The position numbers and the translations under genes were made by a program. Below are positions 8,562 to 18,314 of a DNA stretch of 52,237 nucleotides, one piece after another. The stretch covers positions 1 through 52,237 of the forward strand of contig NZ_CAHJXR010000010.1 of assembly GCF_903645355.1 (NCBI RefSeq), written 5' to 3'. Origin of the DNA: Schaalia sp. Marseille-Q2122. GTDB lineage: Bacteria > Actinomycetota > Actinomycetes > Actinomycetales > Actinomycetaceae. Position 1 is the first letter of the stretch. The number at the start of each line of letters is the position of its first letter. The notes under the pieces were generated by a model. That model searched no databases. It worked only from the letters and a program-made list of their open reading frames with translations, and was not told where the DNA came from.

Positions 8562-10162
8562 GGTGCGTGTCCTTCACTATCTGGCGAGGCCGGGGCGCTC
8601 TTCTCCCCATCGAGAGCGGTCGTGACACGCTGCATCCACTTTTCAGGCGGCTCTGAGGCGCGACGCTGACTCGACAATTCGAGGAGTTGTGCCATGAGTT
8701 CGGCCGCGAGCGCCCCATCAACATGCTCGGCGTGAGCCGTGACGGATCCGGGGACGATTTCCATGTGGAGGGAGCACAGGTTGTAGCGGCGCTCAATGGG
8801 CCCCTCGTGGATGGACATGGATTGGAGGCGTTCGACGGGGGCGATGGTCATTCGGCGGTTGAACCAGCCGTCGCGGATTGCGAAGACGGTCTGCGTGAGA
8901 GCGACGGCTCTGCGCTTCCAGGTCACCCAGTCCAGCCAGCGCGTGTCGGGGCGGTTGGGGTGGAAGTAGCGGTTGTCTGTGGCGTTGACGCCGTGGAGGG
9001 CTTCTTGGATGAAGGCGAGGGGGTCGTCCACTCCCAGGTCGCGCACGACCAGCCAGAGGGCGAGTTCTGCCTCTTGGCGGGTGCCGACGGGCAGTAGCAC
9101 ATCAGAGTTTTGCGAGGTGGACCCGTTGGATTCGGCTCCGGTGACGTACCCGGCTTGGAGGATGCGGACGCGGTACCAGTCGCGTGAGCGCCACAGCAGG
9201 GGTTGGACGACGTGGACGGCGTGGATTCTGCGTGGGGGGATGGTTTGGGAGCGGGTTTCGAGTAGGCCTCGGCGGATGCGGATGCCGTCGGCTGATACTG
9301 CTGCGGTGAAGTTAAATTCGCCGACGAAGCGGTTCCACAGGTAGGAGATGAGGCCCAGTACCAGTGGGAGTAGGCCGGGCAGTGCGGCGAAGGCGACGTT
9401 GGGTTTCCAGAGGAAGAGGCCGATGATGACGATCACCATGGCGACGGTGAGGAGCGCTCCGATGAGAACGCCGGTGGAGCGCAGGAGGATTCGATGAGTG
9501 TGCCCGCCGAGACCTGGTAGAGGGCGTTCGGGCGCTTCGGCGAAGGCGGGGTGGGGTGTGGCGCGGCGGAAGGCTCGGGGTGGGCGTTTCCGTCGGTGGC
9601 GGTGGCCTCGTCGTTGGGAACAGTGGCTGACGGGCTGGGCTGCCTGAGTCCGGCTGCGAGGGGATTCGCGCGTAGCGAGGCTCGCTGAGTAGCCGAAGGT
9701 GAAGTTCGAATCCGCGCCGCCTGCGACCTCGACGTGAAGTTGTCCGAGGCCGAAGAGTCGGCCGAGTACGGGGTGGACGACGTCGACAGCTTGGATGCGG
9801 TCAAGGCGTGCGTGGCGTTGGCTGCGGAAGATGATGCCTTTGCGGAACCAGAGGGCATCCGGGGTAAGCGCGTAGGTGGTGTTGCGCCATGAGAGCCAGG
9901 AGAAGAGGACGATGGCGACGAGGACGAGCAGGAAGGATCCGCCTCCGATGATGACGACTGTGAGGAGGCCGAATGATTCTGCAACGCCCAGGGAGTAGAG
10001 GTCGGCGATGACCTGCGAATTCTGATAAACAAGGAAGGCAACGAGGGCTGCTAGGGCTTTCCAGGCGTTGAGTGCTGGAGAGACAGGGTGGAGGCGTCGC
10101 CATTGTTCGGCGGGCACTCCGGTATCGACGGCGCGGGAGGTGGTTGGGGAGGTGTCTTTCAT
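8558..10162 (-). CDS. Membrane protein with tandem bacterial PH (DUF304/YdbT-like) domains, possibly twice frameshifted
   Basis: About 534 residues. Two repeated units each combine a pair of transmembrane helices with a bacterial PH (bPH2/DUF304) domain, recognisable in ALWFRKGIIFRSQRHARLDRIQAVDVVHP and in RRGLLETRSQTIPPRRIHAVHVVQP, with a third PH-like segment near the C-terminus (MTIAPVERLQSMSIHEGP). YdbT-like proteins are membrane proteins of unknown biochemical role. The ATG at 10162 follows GAGG and lies 7 bases after the upstream gene; the frame also extends upstream through that gene, which I regard as spurious. Between about 9690 and 9490 the frame reads as unlikely Arg/His/Pro-rich sequence. 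The frame used by the antisense-side alternative reads SLRANPLAAGLRQ and ALYQVSAGTLIES, which fits the family better. This suggests two compensating frameshifts. Confidence 0.75.
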   Translation of the reverse strand: MKDTSPTTSRAVDTGVPAEQWRRLHPVSPALNAWKALAALVAFLVYQNSQVIADLYSLGVAESFGLLTVVIIGGGSFLLVLVAIVLFSWLSWRNTTYALTPDALWFRKGIIFRSQRHARLDRIQAVDVVHPVLGRLFGLGQLHVEVAGGADSNFTFGYSASLATRESPRSRTQAAQPVSHCSQRRGHRHRRKRPPRAFRRATPHPAFAEAPERPLPGLGGHTHRILLRSTGVLIGALLTVAMVIVIIGLFLWKPNVAFAALPGLLPLVLGLISYLWNRFVGEFNFTAAVSADGIRIRRGLLETRSQTIPPRRIHAVHVVQPLLWRSRDWYRVRILQAGYVTGAESNGSTSQNSDVLLPVGTRQEAELALWLVVRDLGVDDPLAFIQEALHGVNATDNRYFHPNRPDTRWLDWVTWKRRAVALTQTVFAIRDGWFNRRMTIAPVERLQSMSIHEGPIERRYNLCSLHMEIVPGSVTAHAEHVDGALAAELMAQLLELSSQRRASEPPEKWMQRVTTALDGEKSAPASPDSEGHAP

Positions 10163-10169
10163 GGGTGCC

Positions 10170-10652
10170 TCACAGTCCGGCGAGTTCGGCGGATCCGCGC
10201 TGTGCGAGGAGGTCGCGTAGGCGGTTCGCTTCGGCGGCGGGTAGGCCGTCGAGGGAGCCCGCGGTTTCTGCTGATGCGGTGTGCAGGGTGATGGAGGCGA
10301 TGCCGTAGTGGCGGGCGATGGGGCCTTCGTTGACGTCGACGTATTGGATGCGCCCGTAGGGGACGGCGGTGAGGGAGCGGAACATGACGCCGCGGCGGAT
10401 GATGAATTCGTCGTCGCTTTCGGCGTATTTGATGTTGCGGACTTGGCGGGGGATGAGCCACATGGTCCACATGAGGATGGCGAGGAAGAAGGCTGTGCCG
10501 ATGTAGAAGGCCCAGTGGAGGAAGTAGCCCAGGAGGGCTGTGGCGATGATGAAGGGGAGGTTTCCGATGAGGCTGCCGAGTCGTCGCACGGGGATGAGGG
10601 ATTCGGAGATTGGGCGGAATTCAACGTCTTGAGGCAGTGTTGGGTTGAGCAT
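10170..10652 (-). CDS. Single PH-domain membrane protein (YdbS-like)
   Basis: This 160-residue protein has two membrane helices (about residues 27-65: LIGNLPFIIATALLGYF and YIGTAFFLAILMWTMWL) followed by one bPH2/DUF304 domain (DDEFIIRRGVMFRSLTAVPYGRIQYVDVNEGP). YdbS and YdbT are commonly encoded side by side, as here, and probably act as one membrane complex whose function is not established. It is the first gene of a minus-strand run (PH1, PH2, DUF2520) with 7-base spacing and then an ATGA overlap. Its promoter must lie in the 125-bp divergent region shared with the response regulator. Confidence 0.88.
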   Translation of the reverse strand: MLNPTLPQDVEFRPISESLIPVRRLGSLIGNLPFIIATALLGYFLHWAFYIGTAFFLAILMWTMWLIPRQVRNIKYAESDDEFIIRRGVMFRSLTAVPYGRIQYVDVNEGPIARHYGIASITLHTASAETAGSLDGLPAAEANRLRDLLAQRGSAELAGL

Positions 10653-10777
10653 CGGGGCGTCCTTTGTGGGCGGGGTTTTCTTCGCTGGGGTTCATTGTCC
10701 CACGCCGAAAAATACGACCACAATTTTATTCATATAACTCCCAGTAAACATCCAGATAAGTGGGGCAGGATTGTCAT

Positions 10778-11491
10778 ATGTCTGAACCTGAAAGCACCCC
10801 CGCCGAGGCGCGCCTACTCGTCGTTGACGACGAACCCAATATCCGCGATCTCCTCGCCTCCTCCCTCCGTTTCGCCGGTTTCGACGTCCTCTCCGCTGAA
10901 GATGGCGCCAGCGCCTACCGCACGGCCACCGAGGAAAACATCGACCTCATCGTCCTTGATGTCATGCTCCCCGACATGGATGGCTTCACTGTCACCAGGC
11001 GCCTACGCGAAGCTGGCATCACCATCCCCGTCCTCTTCCTCACCGCTCGCGACGACATGCGCGACAAGATCCAAGGCCTCACCGTCGGCGGCGACGACTA
11101 CGTCACCAAACCCTTCGGACTTGAAGAGGTCGTCGCCCGCATCCGCGCCATCCTCCGCCGCACTATGGCCTCGTCCAACGACGACGGCACCCTGCGCGTC
11201 GGCGATCTCGTTCTTGACGAGGACGCACACGAAGTCCGCCGCGCCGGGGTTGACATCGACCTCTCCCCCACCGAGTTCAAGCTCCTACGCTACCTCATGA
11301 TTAACGAGGGCCGCGTCGTCTCCAAGATGCAAATCCTTGACCACGTGTGGGAATACGACTGGGACGGCGAGGCCGCCATCGTCGAGTCCTATATTTCCTA
11401 CCTACGTCGCAAGCTCGCCGTTGACGGCGCCAGCGGCGACCTGATTCAAACGAAACGAGGAGTGGGCTACATCCTTCGCGAGGACAGTTAA
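10778..11491 (+). CDS. OmpR/PhoB-family response regulator
   Basis: This 237-residue protein has a receiver domain with acidic pocket D17-D18, phosphoacceptor D61 (LIVLDVMLPDMDG), switch T89 and K111 (YVTKPFG), followed by a winged-helix DNA-binding domain (LSPTEFKLLRYLMINEGRVVSK ... RGVGYILRE). All conserved residues are present, so it should be a phosphorylation-controlled transcription factor. The ATG at 10778 sits 7-8 bases after GGGGCAGGA. A TATAAC hexamer at 10733-10738 may be its -10 box. The partner kinase starts three bases after the stop. The target genes are not evident; the divergent PH-domain operon is an obvious candidate. Confidence 0.95.
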   Translation: MSEPESTPAEARLLVVDDEPNIRDLLASSLRFAGFDVLSAEDGASAYRTATEENIDLIVLDVMLPDMDGFTVTRRLREAGITIPVLFLTARDDMRDKIQGLTVGGDDYVTKPFGLEEVVARIRAILRRTMASSNDDGTLRVGDLVLDEDAHEVRRAGVDIDLSPTEFKLLRYLMINEGRVVSKMQILDHVWEYDWDGEAAIVESYISYLRRKLAVDGASGDLIQTKRGVGYILREDS

Positions 11492-11494
11492 GCC

Positions 11495-13015
11495 ATGCGC
11501 TGGATCGACCAGCTTCACGATATGTGGAACGCCAAACCCCTGGTGTTCCGCCTGGTAGGGCTCATTGTTACCCTGCTGACCTTTGGTATGACCGTCTCGG
11601 GGACAGTCATGGTGGGTCTCTTGCAGCGGCACCTCATTGAGCAGATTGACAGTCAACTCATCTCCTCCGCTGAAGCGCTGGCCAATCGGACCCACGACAA
11701 GAGTCTTCAAGACGCCCTGGGCGAATCCGACTCACCAACCTCCTACTACATCCGCTACAAGCAGGTTGGCGACCAAACTCCCCGTGAGTCCTACTTCCCT
11801 ATCACCATTAAAGAGGCTGGTCACCCGGAGATCCCGGACCTCATTAAGCTTGATGGGCGCCCCGCCTCACAAGTTTCAGCCACTCAGCCCGTCACAGTGT
11901 CCTCGTCGAAAACGGGGGCAACGTGGCGGGCCATGGCCATCCCCATGGAAATTCGCAGCACAGACCACTTTGTTGGCGTGGTAACAATCGCATTGCCACT
12001 GACAAATGTCCAGCACACCATGCGCACAACTTCGGCCTACTTCACTCTGGTGGGCATGGTCATCATCGCCAGCGGCGGTTTCCTGGGGCGTCTTCTCGTG
12101 CGCCACGCCCTCACGGGCCTGCGCCACATTGAGTCAACGGCGGGCAAGATCGCCGCCGGCGACCTTACGCAGCGTATTGATCCCGAACCGCCCACCACCG
12201 AGGTCGGCTCCCTCGGACAGTCGCTCAACACCATGCTGTCGCAGGTCGAACAGTCCTTTGAGGCCCGTCAAGCCTCCGAACGCAAGATCCGCCGTTTCGT
12301 CTCCGATGCCTCCCATGAGTTGCGCACCCCCCTGGCTGCCATCCGCGGCTACTGCGAGCTCTACGCTCTGGGCGGCGTGCCTGAGGATCGTACGGCTGAC
12401 GTCATGGGCAGGATTCAATCCGAATCCACGCGCATGGGCAACCTCGTCGAGGATCTACTCACCCTGGCTCGCCTCGACGAAGGCCGCCCCCTGGACTTCA
12501 CTGAATTGGATATGGTGGAAATGGCCGAACACGCGGCCTTTGACCTCAGGGCTCTTGATCCTGATCGGAAGGTACAGGTGCGCGGCCTGGGCAAACATCC
12601 GCTGCCCCGCAAGCTCCTCATCACCGCCGACCGCGATCGCATCCAACAGGTGTTCACCAACCTTATTGGTAATATCGTCCGCTACACCCCCGCTGGTTCA
12701 CCTGTGGAGCTGGCAGTGGGCGTCCGTGACCGGGATGCCATTATTGAATTCCGCGACCACGGTCCGGGTATTGCCGCGAAGGATCACGAGCGCGTGTGGC
12801 AGCGTTTCTACCGAGCGGAGGACTCGCGCGCACGCTCCCTGGGCGGATCGGGCCTTGGCCTGTCCATCGTGTCGGGAATTATGCACGCCCATCACGGTGC
12901 GGCCACCCTTTCGCATACGAATGGGGGTGGTTTGACGGTTCGTATTGCTCTTCCTCTGGATCGCGAAGATGACGACGATCTGTCATCATCGAAGAACGAC
13001 AAGGCGACGCACTAA
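11495..13015 (+). CDS. Sensor histidine kinase
   Basis: This 506-residue membrane kinase pairs with the regulator just upstream. It has one N-terminal transmembrane helix (about residues 13-38), an extracellular sensor region, a second helix (about 176-200), a HAMP domain (ALTGLRHIESTAGKIAAGDL), a HisKA domain with the phosphoacceptor H274 in SHELRTPLAAIRGY, and a HATPase_c domain with an N-box around TNLIGNIVRYTP and glycine motifs RDHGPGIAA and GGSGLGLSIV. Domain order and length are standard for actinobacterial kinases of the TrcS/MprB type. The stimulus is unknown. The C-terminus ends in an acidic Asp/Ser tail. Confidence 0.95.
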   Translation: MRWIDQLHDMWNAKPLVFRLVGLIVTLLTFGMTVSGTVMVGLLQRHLIEQIDSQLISSAEALANRTHDKSLQDALGESDSPTSYYIRYKQVGDQTPRESYFPITIKEAGHPEIPDLIKLDGRPASQVSATQPVTVSSSKTGATWRAMAIPMEIRSTDHFVGVVTIALPLTNVQHTMRTTSAYFTLVGMVIIASGGFLGRLLVRHALTGLRHIESTAGKIAAGDLTQRIDPEPPTTEVGSLGQSLNTMLSQVEQSFEARQASERKIRRFVSDASHELRTPLAAIRGYCELYALGGVPEDRTADVMGRIQSESTRMGNLVEDLLTLARLDEGRPLDFTELDMVEMAEHAAFDLRALDPDRKVQVRGLGKHPLPRKLLITADRDRIQQVFTNLIGNIVRYTPAGSPVELAVGVRDRDAIIEFRDHGPGIAAKDHERVWQRFYRAEDSRARSLGGSGLGLSIVSGIMHAHHGAATLSHTNGGGLTVRIALPLDREDDDDLSSSKNDKATH

Positions 13016-13102
13016 CGTGATTACCACCACCGGAAGTGTGGGAAACACCGCACAGGCGTTAGCATTGCTCGGTAAGGTCTGACTATCAGGAGTGGTTGTC
13101 TC

Positions 13103-14098
13103 ATGGGTGCAGAAGCACCTCAGTGGCTTTTCAGTTCTTTTGTGGACGCACTGCAAGAGATCGGTGCAACCGCGTCGAGAGCCGAATGCGAGGCGGAGGC
13201 GCGTGACCTCGTCGCACGCTGGTCAGCGCCTGAACGCACCGCGCATTCTTTTCGCCACCTCATCAACGTGCTCGCCCACATTGACGAGCTCTCCGCTAGC
13301 GTCCACGACCCTGACATCTTGCGTGTGGCCGCCTGGTATCACGGAGCAATTCTCGACCGCACCCCCTGCACGGCGCGCGACGAACTTGACCCCTCTGCCA
13401 CTGCCTCGAACTGCCCGGATCTGACGCGCAGCCGCCTTGAGGGCCTGGGGGTGAGCGAGGATGTCATCACCCGCGTCCTCGAACTCATCCTCACTATTTC
13501 CCGCCACGAGGCGGCACGCGACGACACTGACGCTCAGGTGCTTGTTGACGCTGATCTTGCTCGCCTGGCTGACTCTCCGCGTGACTTTAAGAAGTACTGC
13601 GAGAATCTGCGCGAGGAATACCACGCTGTTGACGATCTGACCTACTTCACTGCCCGTCGAAATGCGATCCGCCGCCTGCTTGCTCGCGAGACCGTCTACC
13701 ACACCACCGCCGCTCAGGAGTGGGAGGATACGGCCCGAGCAAATCTTGAGGTTGAGCTTCTTCGCTTGGAGGAGCGCATTCGCGCCCTCAACCCCGATGC
13801 CAATCTTGACGACACGGACGATGATGATGCTCCCGTCGTTCCCGCGGTGAGGAAGTCCCCTGCCGTTGACCCTGGGACGAGAGCTGACGAGGACAGCCTT
13901 CCCCCTGCAGAAACGGTCATTATTAAACGTAAGCAGCTCAAGAAGAACCAGGCCGCTGCCGCTGAAGAGACGCCGACAACGACAGGGGTGCTCCCGGTTT
14001 TGGCTCCCGTCGAGGAGGACGCCGTTCCACCGGTGGCGGGCGACGATGACGATGCCTCGTCTTTGGAGACTGCGATTGACGCACTCAATGTCCCCTGA
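13103..14098 (+). CDS. HD-superfamily-like protein with degraded metal site and acidic tail
   Basis: This 331-residue protein resembles the predicted HD-superfamily hydrolases of the COG4339 type over its first ~210 residues: an RHLINVL helix near residue 51, then AAWYHGAILD where the family normally has a WFHD signature, then LVDADLARLADSP and a Tyr-rich C-terminal helix. H80 is followed by Gly81 in place of the metal-binding Asp, so phosphohydrolase activity is doubtful. The last ~120 residues are an acidic, Pro/Val-rich, apparently disordered extension that also carries a KRKQLKKNQ basic patch. The ATG at 13103 follows CAGGAG. It is probably independent of the two-component pair upstream (87-bp gap). 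Confidence 0.7.
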   Translation: MGAEAPQWLFSSFVDALQEIGATASRAECEAEARDLVARWSAPERTAHSFRHLINVLAHIDELSASVHDPDILRVAAWYHGAILDRTPCTARDELDPSATASNCPDLTRSRLEGLGVSEDVITRVLELILTISRHEAARDDTDAQVLVDADLARLADSPRDFKKYCENLREEYHAVDDLTYFTARRNAIRRLLARETVYHTTAAQEWEDTARANLEVELLRLEERIRALNPDANLDDTDDDDAPVVPAVRKSPAVDPGTRADEDSLPPAETVIIKRKQLKKNQAAAAEETPTTTGVLPVLAPVEEDAVPPVAGDDDDASSLETAIDALNVP

Positions 14099-14126
14099 TC
14101 GGCGGGTTTGAGAACTTCCCTGCGAG

Positions 14127-14165
14127 TTATCCACAGGCCCTGAGGGTCGAAATGGGTTATCCACA
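14127..14165 (+). promoter_or_regulatory. Two perfect DnaA boxes in direct repeat
   Basis: TTATCCACA occurs at 14127-14135 and again at 14157-14165, same strand, exactly 30 bp apart. Both match the consensus DnaA-binding 9-mer. No dnaA or dnaN gene is nearby, so this is not obviously the origin; a DnaA-titration or DnaA-regulated site is possible. Confidence 0.6.
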
Positions 14166-14168
14166 GTG

Positions 14169-14205
14169 CAGCTGGCACACATTCGGTGTGTGCCAGCTGT
14201 TTTTC
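14169..14205 (+). terminator. Rho-independent terminator
   Basis: A 12-bp perfect stem (CAGCTGGCACAC with 14188-14199), a 7-base loop and a TTTTTCT tail. It ends transcription of the HD-like gene before the WXG100 gene. Confidence 0.9.
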
Positions 14206-14261
14206 TAGCCTGGGAGTAACCGCCTGGCAAGAAGGATCGGGCGCTCAGGAAAGGAATTCCC

Positions 14262-14555
14262 ATGGCCACCTATACCGTTGACTCTGAGCTTGTTGCTTCC
14301 TCCGCTGCGCGTGTGGCAGCCAGCAGTGAGACTATTCGCGCCGAGGTTGCCTCCCTCATGGCTGACCTCGTGAACCTGCAGGGCACGTGGGCTGGCGCAG
14401 CCTCAGCCAGCTTCTCTGACTGCGTCACCCAGTGGCAGGCCACCCAAGCCCAGGTTGAAAGCGCGCTGACGGCCATCGGCACGCAGCTGGGCACAGCTGC
14501 CAGCGTCTACGCCGAGGCAGAGGCCCAGAGCACGGCGTTGTTTGCTGGCCGCTAA
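14262..14555 (+). CDS. WXG100-family (ESAT-6-like) protein
   Basis: This 97-residue helical protein has W43-A-G45 in TWAGAASASF, which forms the turn between two helices, the defining feature of WXG100 proteins secreted by T7SS as helical-hairpin dimers. The length is canonical. The last residues are AEAQSTALFAGR; a YxxxD/E-like secretion signal may be present in VYAEAEAQ (Y followed by E three residues on). The ATG at 14262 follows AGGAAAGGA. It stands alone, about 16 kb from the nearest T7SS core gene in the window, between a terminator and convergent groEL, so it may be a shared substrate or adaptor for the machine encoded at 40-52 kb. Confidence 0.93.
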   Translation: MATYTVDSELVASSAARVAASSETIRAEVASLMADLVNLQGTWAGAASASFSDCVTQWQATQAQVESALTAIGTQLGTAASVYAEAEAQSTALFAGR

Positions 14556-14594
14556 GGCGTCATCGCCCGCCCGTTCTTTAGGCTGGGCGCAGGA

Positions 14595-14678
14595 AAGCGC
14601 CCCACCGGGTCGCCTGGAGTGTTTCTACGCTATGAATACGCGCATAACAACCCATTGGCGTGGCCCGGTAGGGCGCTT
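14595..14678. terminator. Long inverted repeat between convergent WXG100 and groEL genes
   Basis: AAGCGCCCCACCGGG (14595-14609) pairs with 14664-14678 with one mismatch around a 54-base loop, and a short T-run follows on the plus strand. The convergent genes make a bidirectional terminator likely. Confidence 0.55.
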
Positions 14679-14710
14679 TTCGTGTGAGTTCCGGGGAACT
14701 CAGGGGGCTA

Positions 14711-16506
<1,796 letters not shown>

Positions 16507-16562
16507 ACGAGGCGGGGCTTTCATTGATTTTCCGGGGAAAGATCACAGCCTTAAGTGCGAAA

Positions 16563-18314
16563 CTAAGCGCGAATAAGGAGGTATCGAACATAGTAGACGA
16601 CTGGGTAGTCAACAGGGTCTAACGACAACATCGAGGGAAGCGCCAAAAAGAGGACCGCATAGAGCACCGCGGCAACGAACAAGCCCGTTCGCCAGTGAGC
16701 CTCTTCAGGCACTTTCAGCTTCTTCCACCACTGGATATTGATAATCGCCCATGCAAAATAGAGCACGCTCAACAGCATCAATGCCAGCACGCCAGAGACC
16801 ATGCCCTCCAAGGAGATTCCAAAGATACCTCTCCGGTTCGACGTAATCAGCAACAGGGCAAGAACCGGAGAAAGCGTTCCCACCAAAAGAAATAAGCGCG
16901 TTAAGGTAAGAGAAACTGTGACCCAATCGCTTTCAATGCGATAGATGAAAACTGTCGCTACGAGTACGGGAAATGTCGCAAGGAGACTAAGAAAGGTTCC
17001 AACATTGCCGCCAGCTCCTCCACTGGTGGAAACGAGAGCGACTTCCAAAGTTATCCGCGCAACAAAATATGCGACGACGGCAACGAACAATGCAGGCACA
17101 AGAAAAATCCTGCGCGCCGTAGCGACGTAAAGATCAAGTAACCACCCATTTCCCAATAGCACTTCAGGAGAGTCTCCGACAGCGGCACCTCTACTTTCTA
17201 GGAAACTGTAGAAGTGGGCAAGCCTCCCATGATTTACTCGAAGGTTTACTTGATCCGGGGTACACTCCACATCGAGCGCCGCCATGAACTCATCCTGAAC
17301 CTCGGCCTCAGGCAGCGATCTCTCCCTCAAATCCGGAAGACATTGATCTATAGCCGATGAAAGAGTACACAAATCTCCGTCAGGGGTACGCAACGGTATT
17401 TTTAGTCCAGCCGCCAGAATAGAGGCACCTTCTGGCACCCTGAACCGCAAGTGAGGGTTCTCGCCATCCAGGACATCCGGAACAAGAAGCCGCCAACGAG
17501 CGACAGGAAATAGGCCCCAGCGCAATGACGAGATCTGCGAATCATCTCGGGTCATTACCTTAAGTTTAATAATTGCACGCAGAACCCCCGGGTCGTCAGG
17601 GATTGAAATCGCCACATGATGCCGAGAGCCCAGCTCAAGCAGAAATTCACGGAACCCTGAATCCTGGAAGCAATCCTCCATTCGCTTCGGTGCAAAGGGA
17701 AACGAGATTTCTGCATTATCCTCGATAGACTGATAGAGAGCTTTTGGCCACTTTGCTAGACGCTCATCTTCCTCAATCGTCTTCTTATCGCTGAACGCAA
17801 TGATGAAGGAGAAAAGGCAAGAATAGTCCTGATCTGAAAGCAAGCTCAGATCAGCCCCACTACACTTCATGTATCCCATCAAGGCGAGGGTACATATAAA
17901 AGCGGATTCTCGATGGGAAGCGAGAGACACTTGACGCTCCCAAGGGCCCTCAAGATCAACACTCATGAGATACTTACGCGAGAGATACATTAACGGAAGC
18001 CAAAGTCGGCCAGTCAGATCCCGAAGCCCACGCTGGTAGGAACGAATCTCCGCAATATCAAGATCGAAAGAGAATTCTTGACTCGCTGCCCGACGAGTCA
18101 CCATCTGATACGTAGAAATCTTCCGTGTAATCCACGTTTCTCGCCCAATGGCTGCGCGGTATACCCCTTCAGCATAATCCGCCACCTCCTGAGCGGTAGG
18201 AGGCCGTTTCAGAGAGCAAGCGCGCTCAGTTTCCTCTGAAGGCTCGCAGGGGGCGCTGGATCTTCTCCCTGACAGCTGGAGGCATGCCGTAAGAAACACT
18301 TTCAGTGAAGGCAT
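16563..18314 (-). CDS. Unknown protein with large soluble N-terminus and C-terminal membrane domain
   Basis: About 583 residues; no family recognised. Residues ~1-400 look soluble, with several Cys residues and an AEGVYRAAIGRETWITRKISTYQMV segment. The last ~180 residues contain about five to six membrane spans (LVPALFVAVVAYFVARI, FLSLLATFPVLVATVFIY, LTRLFLLVGTLSPVLALLLI, GVLALMLLSVLYFAW, LFVAAVLYAVLFLALP). Base composition is visibly less GC-rich than the flanking groEL and ung genes, and codon choice is more relaxed, both signs of recent acquisition. I place the start at ATG 18314 because GAGAGGTGG precedes it; the frame is open to 18362. It is isolated, with a geneless stretch upstream and groEL regulatory DNA downstream. 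Confidence 0.7.
   Translation of the reverse strand: MPSLKVFLTACLQLSGRRSSAPCEPSEETERACSLKRPPTAQEVADYAEGVYRAAIGRETWITRKISTYQMVTRRAASQEFSFDLDIAEIRSYQRGLRDLTGRLWLPLMYLSRKYLMSVDLEGPWERQVSLASHRESAFICTLALMGYMKCSGADLSLLSDQDYSCLFSFIIAFSDKKTIEEDERLAKWPKALYQSIEDNAEISFPFAPKRMEDCFQDSGFREFLLELGSRHHVAISIPDDPGVLRAIIKLKVMTRDDSQISSLRWGLFPVARWRLLVPDVLDGENPHLRFRVPEGASILAAGLKIPLRTPDGDLCTLSSAIDQCLPDLRERSLPEAEVQDEFMAALDVECTPDQVNLRVNHGRLAHFYSFLESRGAAVGDSPEVLLGNGWLLDLYVATARRIFLVPALFVAVVAYFVARITLEVALVSTSGGAGGNVGTFLSLLATFPVLVATVFIYRIESDWVTVSLTLTRLFLLVGTLSPVLALLLITSNRRGIFGISLEGMVSGVLALMLLSVLYFAWAIINIQWWKKLKVPEEAHWRTGLFVAAVLYAVLFLALPSMLSLDPVDYPVVYYVRYLLIRA

Noticed and set aside
9690-9720. GTTCGAATCC tRNA T-loop-like sequence
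   Set aside because: It lies inside the PH-protein gene and no acceptor or anticodon stem can be built around it.
10163-10723. N-terminal extension of the tandem-PH gene
   Set aside because: The extension overlaps the single-PH gene in another frame and is Ser/Pro/Thr shadow sequence; ATG 10162 has a ribosome-binding sequence and sits right after the upstream stop.
14127-14165. Chromosomal origin of replication
   Set aside because: Only two DnaA boxes are present, with no AT-rich unwinding region and no dnaA, dnaN or rpmH nearby.
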